Of a stretch of 48,344 nucleotides of DNA, positions 16,736 to 25,374 are shown piece by piece. The DNA lies in the NCBI GenBank assembly GCA_030019395.1, contig JASEES010000010.1, positions 1 through 48,344 of the forward strand, in the 5' to 3' direction. Below the pieces are notes generated by a model. That model searched no databases. It was not told the origin of the DNA and saw only the letters and a list, made by a program, of their open reading frames with translations. The position numbers and the translations under genes are program-made. Origin of the DNA: Methanolinea sp. (GTDB lineage Archaea; Halobacteriota; Methanomicrobia; Methanomicrobiales; Methanospirillaceae). Each line of letters opens with the position of its first letter. Position 1 is the stretch's first letter.

Positions 16736-18223
16736 TTGCACGTGAGCGTTCCTGCGTCTCTCCTGCGGCGGCTCCTCGGTATCGAAGCCGTCCGTCGCCA
16801 CGCACTCCTGTCCCTCCTTACAAGCACAGGTATCACGGCAGTCGGTTACCTCTCGACTGTCTATATTGCCCACGTCGCCGGGGCAGGGTTACTGGGAGCA
16901 TACTATCTGTTTCTTGCCTATTACAGCATTGCAGCCCTCGTGTCCGACGGGGGTTTTGGGGGTGCTGCGGTAAGGAAGATGAGCAGGGATGGGCAGGAGG
17001 GTGCATTTTTCACTGCACAGGCTGTGGCAAGGTTGTTCCTGACAGGTCTCTCCATAGCCGGAATAATCCTTCTTGCTGCGCCTTTCATGCACGATGCACG
17101 GTCTGCCGGCCTCCTCCCCTGGCTCGTTGCAGCCCTTGCAATCGGTTCGGTATCAGGCATCCTTGCCTCCGGGATCTATGGCCACGGGAGCGTTGGTATC
17201 CTCCAGGCAGGTGAGTTCATCAGCACGGTGATCCGCGTTACCGTCCAGATCCTCGCCGTCGGCGCGGGTTTTGCCGTCGCAGGAATGGCAGGCGGATTTA
17301 TCGCCGGACTGCTCGCGGCAGTCGCGATCAATGCCCGTTTTTTCCGTATCAGGCCGGCTGCATTCGGCCTGCGCCACTTCAGGCAGCTGCTCCCCGATGC
17401 CGCATGGGGTTTTTCCTCGTCTCTCGCAGCGGTCCTTGCACTGTATGCAGACACTGTCATTGTCGGGTACTTCCTGGATCCAACCGGTGTCGGATACTAC
17501 AGGACACCGCTCCAGCTTGCCACACTATCCCTCTTCGTGGCAACATCACTCTCCATCTCACTCTTTCCCAGGGTAAGCAGCTGGCATGGACAGGGCGATA
17601 CGGCTGCCATCCGTCATGCCCTGGAGAGGGCTCTTTCCTACTCCCTCGTCCTCGCGGTCCCCGTCGTATGCGGTGGGCTCGTCCTCGGAGAACGCCTCCT
17701 CTATTTCCTGTACGGGTCGCCGTTTATCGTTGCAACGCATGCATTCACCCTCCTCCTCCTGGCCCAGGTAGGCGCTGTTATCTTTGTGCTCGACAGCATG
17801 GCGCTCTCCGCGGTCGGAAAGTTTAAGGTGGTCTTTCTCATCAACGCCCTCTCCTGCGCATCCCTCGTCGTCCTGGAGATCATCATGGTCCCTTCCCTTG
17901 GCATCACCGGGGCTGCAGCAGCAGTCCTCATCGTCAGCATTTTCAAAGCCTGCCTGTCCCGGCTGGCGCTGTTCCGTTTTACGGGTGCGCGTGCAGAGAT
18001 AGCCACAATCGGACATATCGCGGTCGCCGGCCTCCTCATGGGAGGATTCGTGTTCATACTCCGGTGGCTATTTTTCCCGACCCACGTCGCGGTGCTCGCC
18101 GGGATTGTCCTTTCGGGTGCACTCTTTTACTTCGTTATCCTTTTCCGGCTGGAAAGGGACCTCCGGAAGGAAATTGCGGAACTTGCAGAACACCTCGGAG
18201 TTGCCGGTATCCCCTTCCCCTGA
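16736..18223 (+). CDS. Polysaccharide flippase (Wzx/MOP-like)
   Basis: A 495-residue membrane protein with about fourteen hydrophobic segments in the polysaccharide-transport family of the MOP superfamily. The start ALLSLLTSTGITAVGYLSTV, the gap-forming DGGFGGAAVRKM loop and the middle segments FLDPTGVGYYRTPLQLATLS and SISLFPRVSSW are characteristic. Such flippases carry lipid-linked oligosaccharides across the cell membrane for surface glycans. A TTG at 16736 with GGGAG upstream starts the frame; GTG at 16742 is possible. It is divergent from the ABC exporter, but no glycosyltransferase lies nearby. Confidence 0.85.
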   Translation: MHVSVPASLLRRLLGIEAVRRHALLSLLTSTGITAVGYLSTVYIAHVAGAGLLGAYYLFLAYYSIAALVSDGGFGGAAVRKMSRDGQEGAFFTAQAVARLFLTGLSIAGIILLAAPFMHDARSAGLLPWLVAALAIGSVSGILASGIYGHGSVGILQAGEFISTVIRVTVQILAVGAGFAVAGMAGGFIAGLLAAVAINARFFRIRPAAFGLRHFRQLLPDAAWGFSSSLAAVLALYADTVIVGYFLDPTGVGYYRTPLQLATLSLFVATSLSISLFPRVSSWHGQGDTAAIRHALERALSYSLVLAVPVVCGGLVLGERLLYFLYGSPFIVATHAFTLLLLAQVGAVIFVLDSMALSAVGKFKVVFLINALSCASLVVLEIIMVPSLGITGAAAAVLIVSIFKACLSRLALFRFTGARAEIATIGHIAVAGLLMGGFVFILRWLFFPTHVAVLAGIVLSGALFYFVILFRLERDLRKEIAELAEHLGVAGIPFP

Positions 18224-18241
18224 CACGTGATCGCCATCCCC

Positions 18242-18262
18242 GGGCACAAATACCATATGCCC
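18242..18262. promoter_or_regulatory. Inverted repeat around the promoter of the ATPase/TOPRIM pair
   Basis: GGGCA and TGCCC are separated by eleven bases that include the AT-rich ATACCATA, 20 bases before the ATG at 18282. The flanks extend the symmetry almost to CCGGG/CCCGG. An operator spanning the promoter would fit an inducible or autoregulated module, but the repeat is short. Confidence 0.3.
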
Positions 18263-18281
18263 CGGCGATGCACTCTCTCTT

Positions 18282-19535
18282 ATGCCGATCCGCAAGCTCA
18301 CCGTCAGAAACTTCAAGAGCTTTTCGCACCTCGAGGTGGAGCCCGATAACTTCACCGTGGTGATCGGGTCAAACGCATCCGGCAAGTCAAACTTCATCCA
18401 GGTGATCAAGTTCCTGCGGGACATTGCCAAGTACGGTCTGGCCAATGCAGTTTCGCTCCAGGGCGGAGTCGAGTACCTCCGCAACACGCTCATCGGGGCA
18501 TCTGAACCCTTTTCGTTCCGGATCGATTATGTGCTTGACGAGAGGCGTTCCGACATCGTGGCCCTGAAATCCGGTTCTCCCGTCTTCTTCCGTCCCGGGG
18601 AGATTTCCTATACTTTTTCACTCTCCTTTCACGAAAGGGGGGAGAACTACGAGATAGCGTCCGATACTCTCACGGTGAGCGGTGAGTTCCTGCGGCTGGA
18701 GGGACAGGAGAAGAAGGAGACCGGGATCGGGACGATTCGCCTTGCACGGGAGGGGCGGGTTATCCATTATACCATCACTCCCCCGGACGGCCTCGAACTG
18801 CGCAATGAGGAACTCCTTCCCTTCTCGTTCCGGACGACAGAAGCTGACAGGAAGCAGCTGATCATGACGGTCCCCCTCTTCATCCCCGGCGTTCCATCGC
18901 TCGAGTGGATCTTCCGCGGAATGAAGGTCTACGACTTCGACCCCCGGCTCCTCAAAAGGGCAGTCCCTATCATGGGAAAAACCGACCTCGAAAAGGATGG
19001 AAGCAATCTTGCCATCGTGATCAAAAAGATCATCGACGACCCGGAACGCAGGAACCTGTTTTCCCGGCTTCTCCACGAAGTCCTCCCCTTCGTCGACGAC
19101 GTGGAAGTCGAAAAGTTCATGGACATGTCGATGTTTTTAAAGTTAAAAGAAGTCTATAACAGGGAAAAATACCTCCCGGCGTCGATGGTCTCGGACGGGA
19201 CCATCAACATCTGTGCCATCATAATCGCCCTTTACTTCGAGGAGCGGCCTGTTACCATCATCGAGGAACCGGAGAGGAACATCCACCCCTACCTCATATC
19301 CAAGCTCGTGGAGATGCTCAAAGATGCATCACGGAACAAGCAGGTCATTGTCACGACGCACAACCCGGAGATGCTGAAACATGTCAGTATCGATGACATT
19401 CTGCTCATAACCCGTGATCGCGATGGTTTTTCGAACGTGAGCCGGCCCGCGAACAGGCAGGAGATACGGGAGTTCCTCGAACAGGAGATCGGAATCGAGG
19501 ATCTCTTCATCCAGAACCTCCTCGGGCTGGAATGA
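18282..19535 (+). CDS. AAA_21/OLD-like ATPase, partner of the TOPRIM gene
   Basis: A 417-residue SMC-type ATPase. Walker A GSNASGKS lies at 29-36, the ABC-like signature VSDGT at 303-307, Walker B TIIEEPERN with two Glu at 328-329, and the switch His in VTTHNPEM at 360. The N-terminus LTVRNFKSF is the usual RecF/AAA_21 start. Between them lies a helical region with no recognised domain. The stop overlaps the next gene, a TOPRIM protein, by four bases. ATPase plus TOPRIM pairs form OLD-type and PARIS-type anti-phage modules in which the ATPase senses or activates and the TOPRIM protein cuts. The similarity is in plan, not proven homology. Confidence 0.88.
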   Translation: MPIRKLTVRNFKSFSHLEVEPDNFTVVIGSNASGKSNFIQVIKFLRDIAKYGLANAVSLQGGVEYLRNTLIGASEPFSFRIDYVLDERRSDIVALKSGSPVFFRPGEISYTFSLSFHERGENYEIASDTLTVSGEFLRLEGQEKKETGIGTIRLAREGRVIHYTITPPDGLELRNEELLPFSFRTTEADRKQLIMTVPLFIPGVPSLEWIFRGMKVYDFDPRLLKRAVPIMGKTDLEKDGSNLAIVIKKIIDDPERRNLFSRLLHEVLPFVDDVEVEKFMDMSMFLKLKEVYNREKYLPASMVSDGTINICAIIIALYFEERPVTIIEEPERNIHPYLISKLVEMLKDASRNKQVIVTTHNPEMLKHVSIDDILLITRDRDGFSNVSRPANRQEIREFLEQEIGIEDLFIQNLLGLE

Positions 19536-20104
19536 CCAGGCGCAGACTCTTCCTCTTCGTCGAGGGAAACGATGACGAGCGGTTCTTCGCAAAGGTCGTC
19601 GTTCCCCTGTTCGAGTCCCGGTACAGGTCGGTCCACATCGTCAAGTTTGCCTGCATGAAAAGGGCCAGCGTCTGCCGCCTCGTGACGGGTATCCGCCGCA
19701 TGAAGGATGACTTTCTCGTGTTCGCAGACATCGATAACGAACCGGGAGTGAAAGCCAAGAAACATCTCCTGATGGAGCGGTTCTGCGTTCTCGATAGCCG
19801 TGAGATCATCATAATCATCCGGGAGATAGAAAGTTGGTACCTTGCCGGTCTCGACGATGCGGCAGAAAGGGATCTTTCATTACCCCACCACTCTTCGACT
19901 GATGACCTCTCGAAGGAATATTTCAATTCACGCATTCCCCGCCACTTTGTCTCGCGGATCGCGTTCATGCTGGACATACTCTCCCGGTTCTCGGCACCGG
20001 TGGCATGCCGGAAGAACCGGTCCTTTCACTATTTTGCGACCCGGTACCACCTCGTGCCGTGCGATACATCCGCCGATAACCGGGGTGAGAGCGGGGGAGA
20101 CTGA
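19532..20104 (+). CDS. TOPRIM-like protein (DUF4276/DUF4435-like), likely nuclease of the pair
   Basis: A 190-residue protein with TOPRIM hallmarks: LFLFVEGNDDERFF (Glu11) in the first strand and turn, VFADIDNEPG (Asp66 and Asp68), and then IIIIIREIESWYLAG, a segment seen in DUF4276-type proteins where acidic residues precede a Trp. These positions would bind metal for phosphodiester chemistry. The start overlaps the ATPase stop by four bases (ATGA), so the proteins are translated as a coupled pair. The C-terminus after residue 160 is basic. I cannot distinguish among DUF4276, DUF4435 and split-OLD TOPRIM families by eye. Confidence 0.72.
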   Translation: MTRRRLFLFVEGNDDERFFAKVVVPLFESRYRSVHIVKFACMKRASVCRLVTGIRRMKDDFLVFADIDNEPGVKAKKHLLMERFCVLDSREIIIIIREIESWYLAGLDDAAERDLSLPHHSSTDDLSKEYFNSRIPRHFVSRIAFMLDILSRFSAPVACRKNRSFHYFATRYHLVPCDTSADNRGESGGD

Positions 20105-20235
20105 AGATACCGCGGGTATCCCCAGGGAGGGCGCGGTTGGAACGGACATGAAGGGACCGCGAGGGGTCTCTGGTGTCACACCTTTTATAGGGAGAGGCGC
20201 TATTCATTTTAGGTGCAGGGACGGGTGATAGAGAG

Positions 20236-21564
20236 ATGGGAACACTGACAAGAGCAATCCCTTCACTCCTCGAAAAGAGAAGTTTCTGGATTGCCGTTCT
20301 TATCCTGTCCACTCTGTTTGCATTCTTCCTGAACTATTACGGCATGCAGAGGGGTCTCCTCTCCATCACGTCGCACCTGTTCTACATCCCCATCGTCATC
20401 GCCGCCTACTGGTTTACCCGGAACGGCGTCACACTCACCGTCGTCATAGCGATGGGGTACATGGCAATGGTCTATTTCTTCAGGTATCCCGAGGTCGAGA
20501 GCCTCGCCCAGGCAACTGCGTACTTCTACGTTTTTGTCGCAATCGGGTTGATTGTCGGATCCCTTTCCGGCACGCAGAAAGAACAGGAGAAGAGGTACCA
20601 CGGGATTTTTGATTACTCGGAGGCCGGGGTATTCCTCGTCATTAACCTGCGGTCAGGACCCGTGATCGAGGAAGTCAATTACAGGGGCGCACAACTCCTC
20701 GGATACCGGGCAGGAGAACTCGCCGGGACACCGTTCCTCGACCTCTTCGCGGTCGGTCCGGAGAAGGAGAGAGTCATGGAAAGTATCAGTCGCGGGGGAA
20801 CGGTGACAGACTTCGAGTGTCACCTCCGCAGGAAAGACGGGTATATCCTCCATGGCCTCCTTTCAGCAGGTCCTGTCCCCGGGAGAAGGACCGTCCTGAC
20901 CCTCGTTGATATCACTGCCATAAAAAAGGCTGAAGAAGAACTCCGGGCGTCCCAGAGCCAGTACGTAAATGCATTAAACGCAATGATGGACGGAATCCTG
21001 CTCGTCGACCGGGACTTCAGGATCGTGCTCCTCAATTCCACCCTCCGGCGCTGGTTGTCGCATATCGGGGCGGAAGACAATGTAATCGGCATGGAGGTCG
21101 GGGAAGCCGTTCCCTGCATCAGCAGCCAGGTTTCCGACACGATCCGTTCCGTGTTCGAGACCGGGAAAGACGGGGAGACTATCCTCGATTTTCATTTCCG
21201 GGGCCAGGATTATTTCTTCGAGGCCCATCTCATTCCCGTTATTGCCGCCGAAGAGGTCACGCGGGTCATGATCATCATGAGGGACATCACGAGGGCCCGT
21301 CACCTGGAGAGGGAGAAGAAAAGGGCATACCAGCAGATCGAGAAGAACATTGAACAGTTTGCAATTCTCGGTGATCACATACGGAATCCCGTGCAGGTAA
21401 TCATGGGCCTTGCCGATCTGGAAGGGGGTCCCTTTGCCGGAAAGATTCGCGAACAGGTCCACGAGATCGAGAAGACGGTCGCCCAGCTTGACCGGGGATG
21501 GGTCGAGTCAGAGAAGATCCGTGAATTCATCCGGAAATACTACGGTATCGGGGACGACACGTAG
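20236..21564 (+). CDS. Membrane PAS-domain sensor protein with histidine-kinase-like tail
   Basis: A 442-residue sensor. Four hydrophobic segments lie in the first 115 residues, followed by a short coiled stretch and two PAS domains (about 120-230 and 235-350). The C-terminal region after 350 (EQFAILGDHIRNPVQVIMG) is the DHp-like dimerisation helix seen in methanogen sensors, where the His of HIRNP could be phosphorylated. No ATPase domain follows: the protein ends soon after, at FIRKYYGI. It may be a signalling partner that lacks its own kinase domain. The ligand is unknown; a ribosome binding site is weak, and the start was chosen because the TM region begins just after it. Confidence 0.82.
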   Translation: MGTLTRAIPSLLEKRSFWIAVLILSTLFAFFLNYYGMQRGLLSITSHLFYIPIVIAAYWFTRNGVTLTVVIAMGYMAMVYFFRYPEVESLAQATAYFYVFVAIGLIVGSLSGTQKEQEKRYHGIFDYSEAGVFLVINLRSGPVIEEVNYRGAQLLGYRAGELAGTPFLDLFAVGPEKERVMESISRGGTVTDFECHLRRKDGYILHGLLSAGPVPGRRTVLTLVDITAIKKAEEELRASQSQYVNALNAMMDGILLVDRDFRIVLLNSTLRRWLSHIGAEDNVIGMEVGEAVPCISSQVSDTIRSVFETGKDGETILDFHFRGQDYFFEAHLIPVIAAEEVTRVMIIMRDITRARHLEREKKRAYQQIEKNIEQFAILGDHIRNPVQVIMGLADLEGGPFAGKIREQVHEIEKTVAQLDRGWVESEKIREFIRKYYGIGDDT

Positions 21565-21653
21565 AACCGGGTTAAAAAAGACTTCCCGCACCCCGCAGGA
21601 GGGTAAAAGGCTTATCTTTTTTCGCGTTCACACATACCTGTGCGGGTGAACCT

Positions 21654-22160
21654 GTGCAGGTATCCATGAAACTCGAGATGAGGGACGCCCCCGGGCAGCT
21701 GGTGGCAGCCCTTCGCCCCATCTCCGAGGTGGGGGGCAACATTATCGCTGTTATCCACCAGAGGGACGAGAAGGCAACAAAGGGGGACACATTGAGTGTC
21801 CAGATAGTACTTGAACTGCCGGATCAGCGGCTCTCCGACCTCGTCAGGCTCATCCGGGAACAGGGTGTGAATATCCAGAGGATCGGGCACGAGAGGCTTC
21901 TCTACGAAAAAACGGTGATCGTGATCGGGCACCTCATCCACACCGATCTCGGCGATACCGTCGACAGGATCGACAGGACCGGTTTTGCAGAAGTCACAGG
22001 CCTCAATATCTGCATGCCCGCCATCACGCAGGTCTCATCGGCACGGCTTGTCGTCAAGGCTGTGAACAGGCAGGACATGGAACAGGCGATGGATATCCTC
22101 CGCGGTGTCTCAAAAGAGAAAAACTTCCTGCTCGTCGAGCCGCTGGAGGAGATCGAATGA
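21654..22160 (+). CDS. ACT-domain regulatory protein
   Basis: A 168-residue protein with two ACT domains: MKLEMRDAPGQLVAALRPI with the glycine-rich turn near residue 27 (EVGGNIIAVIHQ), and a second one from residue about 90 (TVIVIGHLIHTDLGDTVDRI). ACT domains bind amino acids and control biosynthetic enzymes. The stop overlaps the start of homoserine dehydrogenase by four bases, so this is probably the detached regulatory part of that enzyme. A GTG start at 21654 is chosen because GGGTGA lies just upstream; ATG at 21666 is the alternative. Confidence 0.88.
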   Translation: MQVSMKLEMRDAPGQLVAALRPISEVGGNIIAVIHQRDEKATKGDTLSVQIVLELPDQRLSDLVRLIREQGVNIQRIGHERLLYEKTVIVIGHLIHTDLGDTVDRIDRTGFAEVTGLNICMPAITQVSSARLVVKAVNRQDMEQAMDILRGVSKEKNFLLVEPLEEIE

Positions 22161-23155
22161 AAGTTGCCATCCTCGGCATGGGGTCGGTTGGAAAGGGCCT
22201 CATGCAGGTCATCAGCGAGAGGGATCTCGGGCTCGTGGTCACTGCGGTTGCTGATTCCCGGAGTGCCATCATGGACAGGGACGGGATAAGCATCGATGAG
22301 GTGCTCGAAGCAAAGAGGTTACGCGGGTATTGTGGGGACACGTCCCTCTCCGCAATGGACGTTGTCACGAAGGGCACATACGACGTCCTCGTCGAGGTCA
22401 CACCCACGAATGCACTCACAGGTGAACCGGGTCTGTCCCACATCCTCGCCGCCCTTGACAGGGGACGCCACGTTGTCACATCCAACAAGGGACCCATTGC
22501 CCGGGAATACGAACGTCTCAGGCGTTGCGCCGCGGAAAAGGGGGTCCTCCTCCGGTACGAAGCCACGGTAGGGGGGGCGATTCCCATCATCCACACCCTC
22601 GAGCAGGGACTGGCAGGAAACAGGGTGCTTGCCATATTCGGGGTCCTGAACGGGACGTGCAACTACATCCTCTGCCGGATGGCTGCCGAGGGTCTCTCCT
22701 ACGAGCAGGCACTCCTCGAGGCACGCGAGATGGGGTATGCCGAGGCGGATCCAACCTACGATGTCAAGGGTATCGACCCTGCCATCAAGCTCGTCATCCT
22801 TGCAAATACATTCTGGAAAAAGCCCGTCCAGCTCGAGGACGTCGAAGTCACGGGGATCGACATGCTCACGAACGATGCCCTCCGCCTCGCCGAGGAACAG
22901 GACTGCACCATCCGGCTGATTGCCGAGGCAATTCCTGACAGGGGTATCCTCCGGGTCGCCCCACGTCTCCTTCCCCTCTCCCATCCGCTGGTCGTGGACG
23001 GGACACTGAATGCCATCACCATTGAGACAGACATGGCAGGAGAGATCACGCTGATAGGCAAGGGTGCCGGGTCGGTCGAAACGGCAAGCGCAATCATCGG
23101 TGACCTCCTGTATATCCGGGATTTCCATGAGGGGCGTCATAAGAAAACGCCGTGA
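22157..23155 (+). CDS. hom: Homoserine dehydrogenase
   Basis: A 332-residue NAD(P)-dependent homoserine dehydrogenase, the branch step to threonine and methionine. The Rossmann GMGSVGKG lies at 7-14, VEVTPT (about 79-84) and SNKGPI (about 109-114) mark the substrate-binding region, and GVLNGTCNYI and YAEADPTYDVKGIDPAIK are the catalytic signatures. It has no C-terminal ACT domain; that function seems to sit in the preceding gene. The two genes overlap (ATGA), and the HTH-TiaS-like gene overlaps its end by 29 bases. Confidence 0.95.
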   Translation: MKVAILGMGSVGKGLMQVISERDLGLVVTAVADSRSAIMDRDGISIDEVLEAKRLRGYCGDTSLSAMDVVTKGTYDVLVEVTPTNALTGEPGLSHILAALDRGRHVVTSNKGPIAREYERLRRCAAEKGVLLRYEATVGGAIPIIHTLEQGLAGNRVLAIFGVLNGTCNYILCRMAAEGLSYEQALLEAREMGYAEADPTYDVKGIDPAIKLVILANTFWKKPVQLEDVEVTGIDMLTNDALRLAEEQDCTIRLIAEAIPDRGILRVAPRLLPLSHPLVVDGTLNAITIETDMAGEITLIGKGAGSVETASAIIGDLLYIRDFHEGRHKKTP

Positions 23156-24242
23156 GTTCCTCAAGCTGATGCGGGCCTGCACGGTTGACCGTGGCTACTT
23201 TACCGTGACAGACATCCAGAAACAGGCCGGAGTCCCCCGGAGTACCGCGCAGGACTGGATTAACCGTCTCCTCGATGAAGGATGCGTTGTCCTGAAGGAA
23301 CGGAAGCTGGGCCGGAACCCGGCGAAGTATGCTGCCATCAGTGCACTTCCCTCGAGTGCCTGCAGGCGGATATTCACGACCGTCGATGGGGACAGGGTCG
23401 AGATTTACCACGAGTGCATGAGCAATGCGTGTGCAGCCTTTTGTGCATACCACCATTCGCGCGCGGGCGGCGTTCTCGAGGACGTGATGAGGGACGGCCC
23501 GCTTCTCCGTGAAAGGGCCCATCTTGGACAGAGCAGGATCGAGATCGGGCTCCATCCTGCCTCCGCGGTCGGGGTCGCAGGGGTCGAGAGAGAGGGAAAC
23601 GACATCATACAGCACATCCGGTGCATTGGCGGGCCGGCGTATTCCCTCACCGACATGATGGCGAAAGCCGAAGGCGTCTGCGATGTGAAAATCCAAAAAA
23701 GCGGCGGGCTGGTGGAAGGGAGCGTGAGGACCCGTGCCCTCGTTCACCTGGTCATCGGTCTCGATGACACGGATTCCCGTGAAGGAGGTGCCACTTTTGC
23801 CATGGCCCTTGCACTCCTCCAGCACCTCGAGACCCTCAAAGGGGTGCTTCCCATCAGCCACCACATCGTAATGCTCAATACTGCCATCCCCGAGAAGACA
23901 ACAGGCAACTCATGCAGTTACATCGAGATCGCAATTCCTCCCGAAAGATACGAGGATGTCCGGAACAGGGCACTCGTATTCATCCAGGACGAGTCGCTTT
24001 CGCCCGAATGGGGTATGGCGTTCCGAAGAGGTTTTTCGATTCCCGGGATTTTTCGTACCTTCGGATCGAAGGCACGCAGCGGGGTAGTTGATGAAAAAGA
24101 GGCTGAATCGGTTGCTGCAGAAAACGGTGTGGAGCTCTTCGGGGGAAGGGGCAGGATCGGTGCCCTTGCTGCAATAGCCCTTTCAGGCCTGCCCCACGAG
24201 ATCCTCCTCCGTCCCTTTGCCCCGATCCCACCCGGGAGTTAA
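23127..24242 (+). CDS. HTH protein fused to a TiaS-like/DUF1743 domain (methanogenesis marker 11-like)
   Basis: A 371-residue protein. Residues 10-75 look like a winged helix-turn-helix (TVTDIQKQAGVPRSTAQDWI). The C-terminal half contains GLDDTDSREGGATFAMALAL and the later GMAFRRGFSIPGIF and FGGRGRIGALAA segments, the pattern of DUF1743/TiaS proteins and of methanogenesis marker protein 11. TiaS makes agmatidine in tRNA-Ile2; the marker protein is of unknown function but is restricted to methanogens. Cysteines near residues 110-120 (ECMSNACAAFC) could bind metal. ATG at 23127 is chosen; a longer frame upstream lies inside hom. It overlaps hom by 29 bases, so it is in the same operon. I am sure of the DUF1743 plan, less so of the marker-11 name. 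Confidence 0.72.
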   Translation: MRGVIRKRREFLKLMRACTVDRGYFTVTDIQKQAGVPRSTAQDWINRLLDEGCVVLKERKLGRNPAKYAAISALPSSACRRIFTTVDGDRVEIYHECMSNACAAFCAYHHSRAGGVLEDVMRDGPLLRERAHLGQSRIEIGLHPASAVGVAGVEREGNDIIQHIRCIGGPAYSLTDMMAKAEGVCDVKIQKSGGLVEGSVRTRALVHLVIGLDDTDSREGGATFAMALALLQHLETLKGVLPISHHIVMLNTAIPEKTTGNSCSYIEIAIPPERYEDVRNRALVFIQDESLSPEWGMAFRRGFSIPGIFRTFGSKARSGVVDEKEAESVAAENGVELFGGRGRIGALAAIALSGLPHEILLRPFAPIPPGS

Positions 24243-24271
24243 CCGCCTGTTTTACCAATAAAAGGCCTGCC

Positions 24272-25249
24272 TCAAAAAAGGGGTATGAGCAGGAGCAGGA
24301 GGATGAGGATCAGGAGCAGTGTGGCAATCCTGATCAGGATAGTGCGCGCAGCCTGTGTCTCCTTATAGGACCTCGGCCTGATCTGGAGTGCTATTGTTGC
24401 AATGATCGCACCGGCCATGAGGCCGATGACGTTCTGGAGGGTGAGGATGATAGCGCTGATAGTCCCTCCTGGATAGAGAACGATCGAAAGCCCGCTCACG
24501 AGGGCAGGGGGGAGGAGGGCTGCCGCGACCGCCACTCCGGCGATTGTATCGGGTATTCCCTTTGCAAGTGCCACAATCGTCGCAAAACCAAGGAATATCG
24601 CCATGATGGCATAGACGGGACTCTGGTGCGTGCGTGCAAGTATTTCCCCGGTCACTTCCAGGGGGACGAAAAAACCGATGATCCACGTGACTGCGAGGGA
24701 GAACAGGATGAATGCGAGGAGAAGGGTGAAGATGTTGAAGATATCCCGGGCAACACCGATACCGTTCCCGGTCGCAGAATGGAGTGCAAAAGAGTATATG
24801 GGACCTATCATGGGTGCGATCAGCATCGCGCCGATGATGATCCCGACGTTGTTTAGAAAGAGCCCGATGAGTCCCACGATGCTGGCAACGCCGGCAAGAG
24901 TCAGGATTTTGGTATCGAGTTTCTCGTACGATTCAACAGATGCAAGCAGTTTCTCGATAGGAGACTTTTCATTCTTCTTTTCCCGTGATTCTTCTTCCTG
25001 CTTTTTTTTCTCGTCGAACGCGGGAAAGATGGTGAAGTCCGGCGAATAGACCTCGACGAGAGTCTCCTTGTCGACGAAGTCCAAAACCGTGCGGATCCGT
25101 GATACCAGGTCATCGAGTTTTGTATCAGGAACAACGAGCGTAAACCTGACCCTGTCGTCAATCTCCTCCTGGTAGGAATACGCACCGCCGAGTAACTGGG
25201 TGATATTCGGGGCATCGTCTTTCTTGAGCGTGATAAGGACCTTTTTCAT
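24272..25249 (-). CDS. DUF389 (TIGR00341) membrane protein
   Basis: A 325-residue protein. Residues 1-80 form a soluble ferredoxin-like alpha-beta domain; a charged Glu/Lys-rich linker (KKKQEEESREKKNEK) follows, then five or six hydrophobic segments with the DUF389 signature GAMLIAPMIGPIYSFALHSA and VAVAAALLPPALVSG. The family is widespread in archaea and has no proven function; transport is suspected. The ATG at 25249 is preferred over the upstream ATG at 25294 because the conserved soluble domain starts here and AGGGGGAT precedes it. The charged linker is unusually acidic/basic and likely disordered. Confidence 0.88.
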   Translation of the reverse strand: MKKVLITLKKDDAPNITQLLGGAYSYQEEIDDRVRFTLVVPDTKLDDLVSRIRTVLDFVDKETLVEVYSPDFTIFPAFDEKKKQEEESREKKNEKSPIEKLLASVESYEKLDTKILTLAGVASIVGLIGLFLNNVGIIIGAMLIAPMIGPIYSFALHSATGNGIGVARDIFNIFTLLLAFILFSLAVTWIIGFFVPLEVTGEILARTHQSPVYAIMAIFLGFATIVALAKGIPDTIAGVAVAAALLPPALVSGLSIVLYPGGTISAIILTLQNVIGLMAGAIIATIALQIRPRSYKETQAARTILIRIATLLLILILLLLLIPLF

Positions 25250-25374
25250 CCAGGAAATCCCCCTTTCCCTCGTCCCGGTCACGGGAAAGTGCACCGGAGT
25301 TCTATAAATAACTGCCGGTAGCAGTTTTTGACAAAAAAGAACCTATTAATCCGTTTCATACCCATTGTTAGGAG

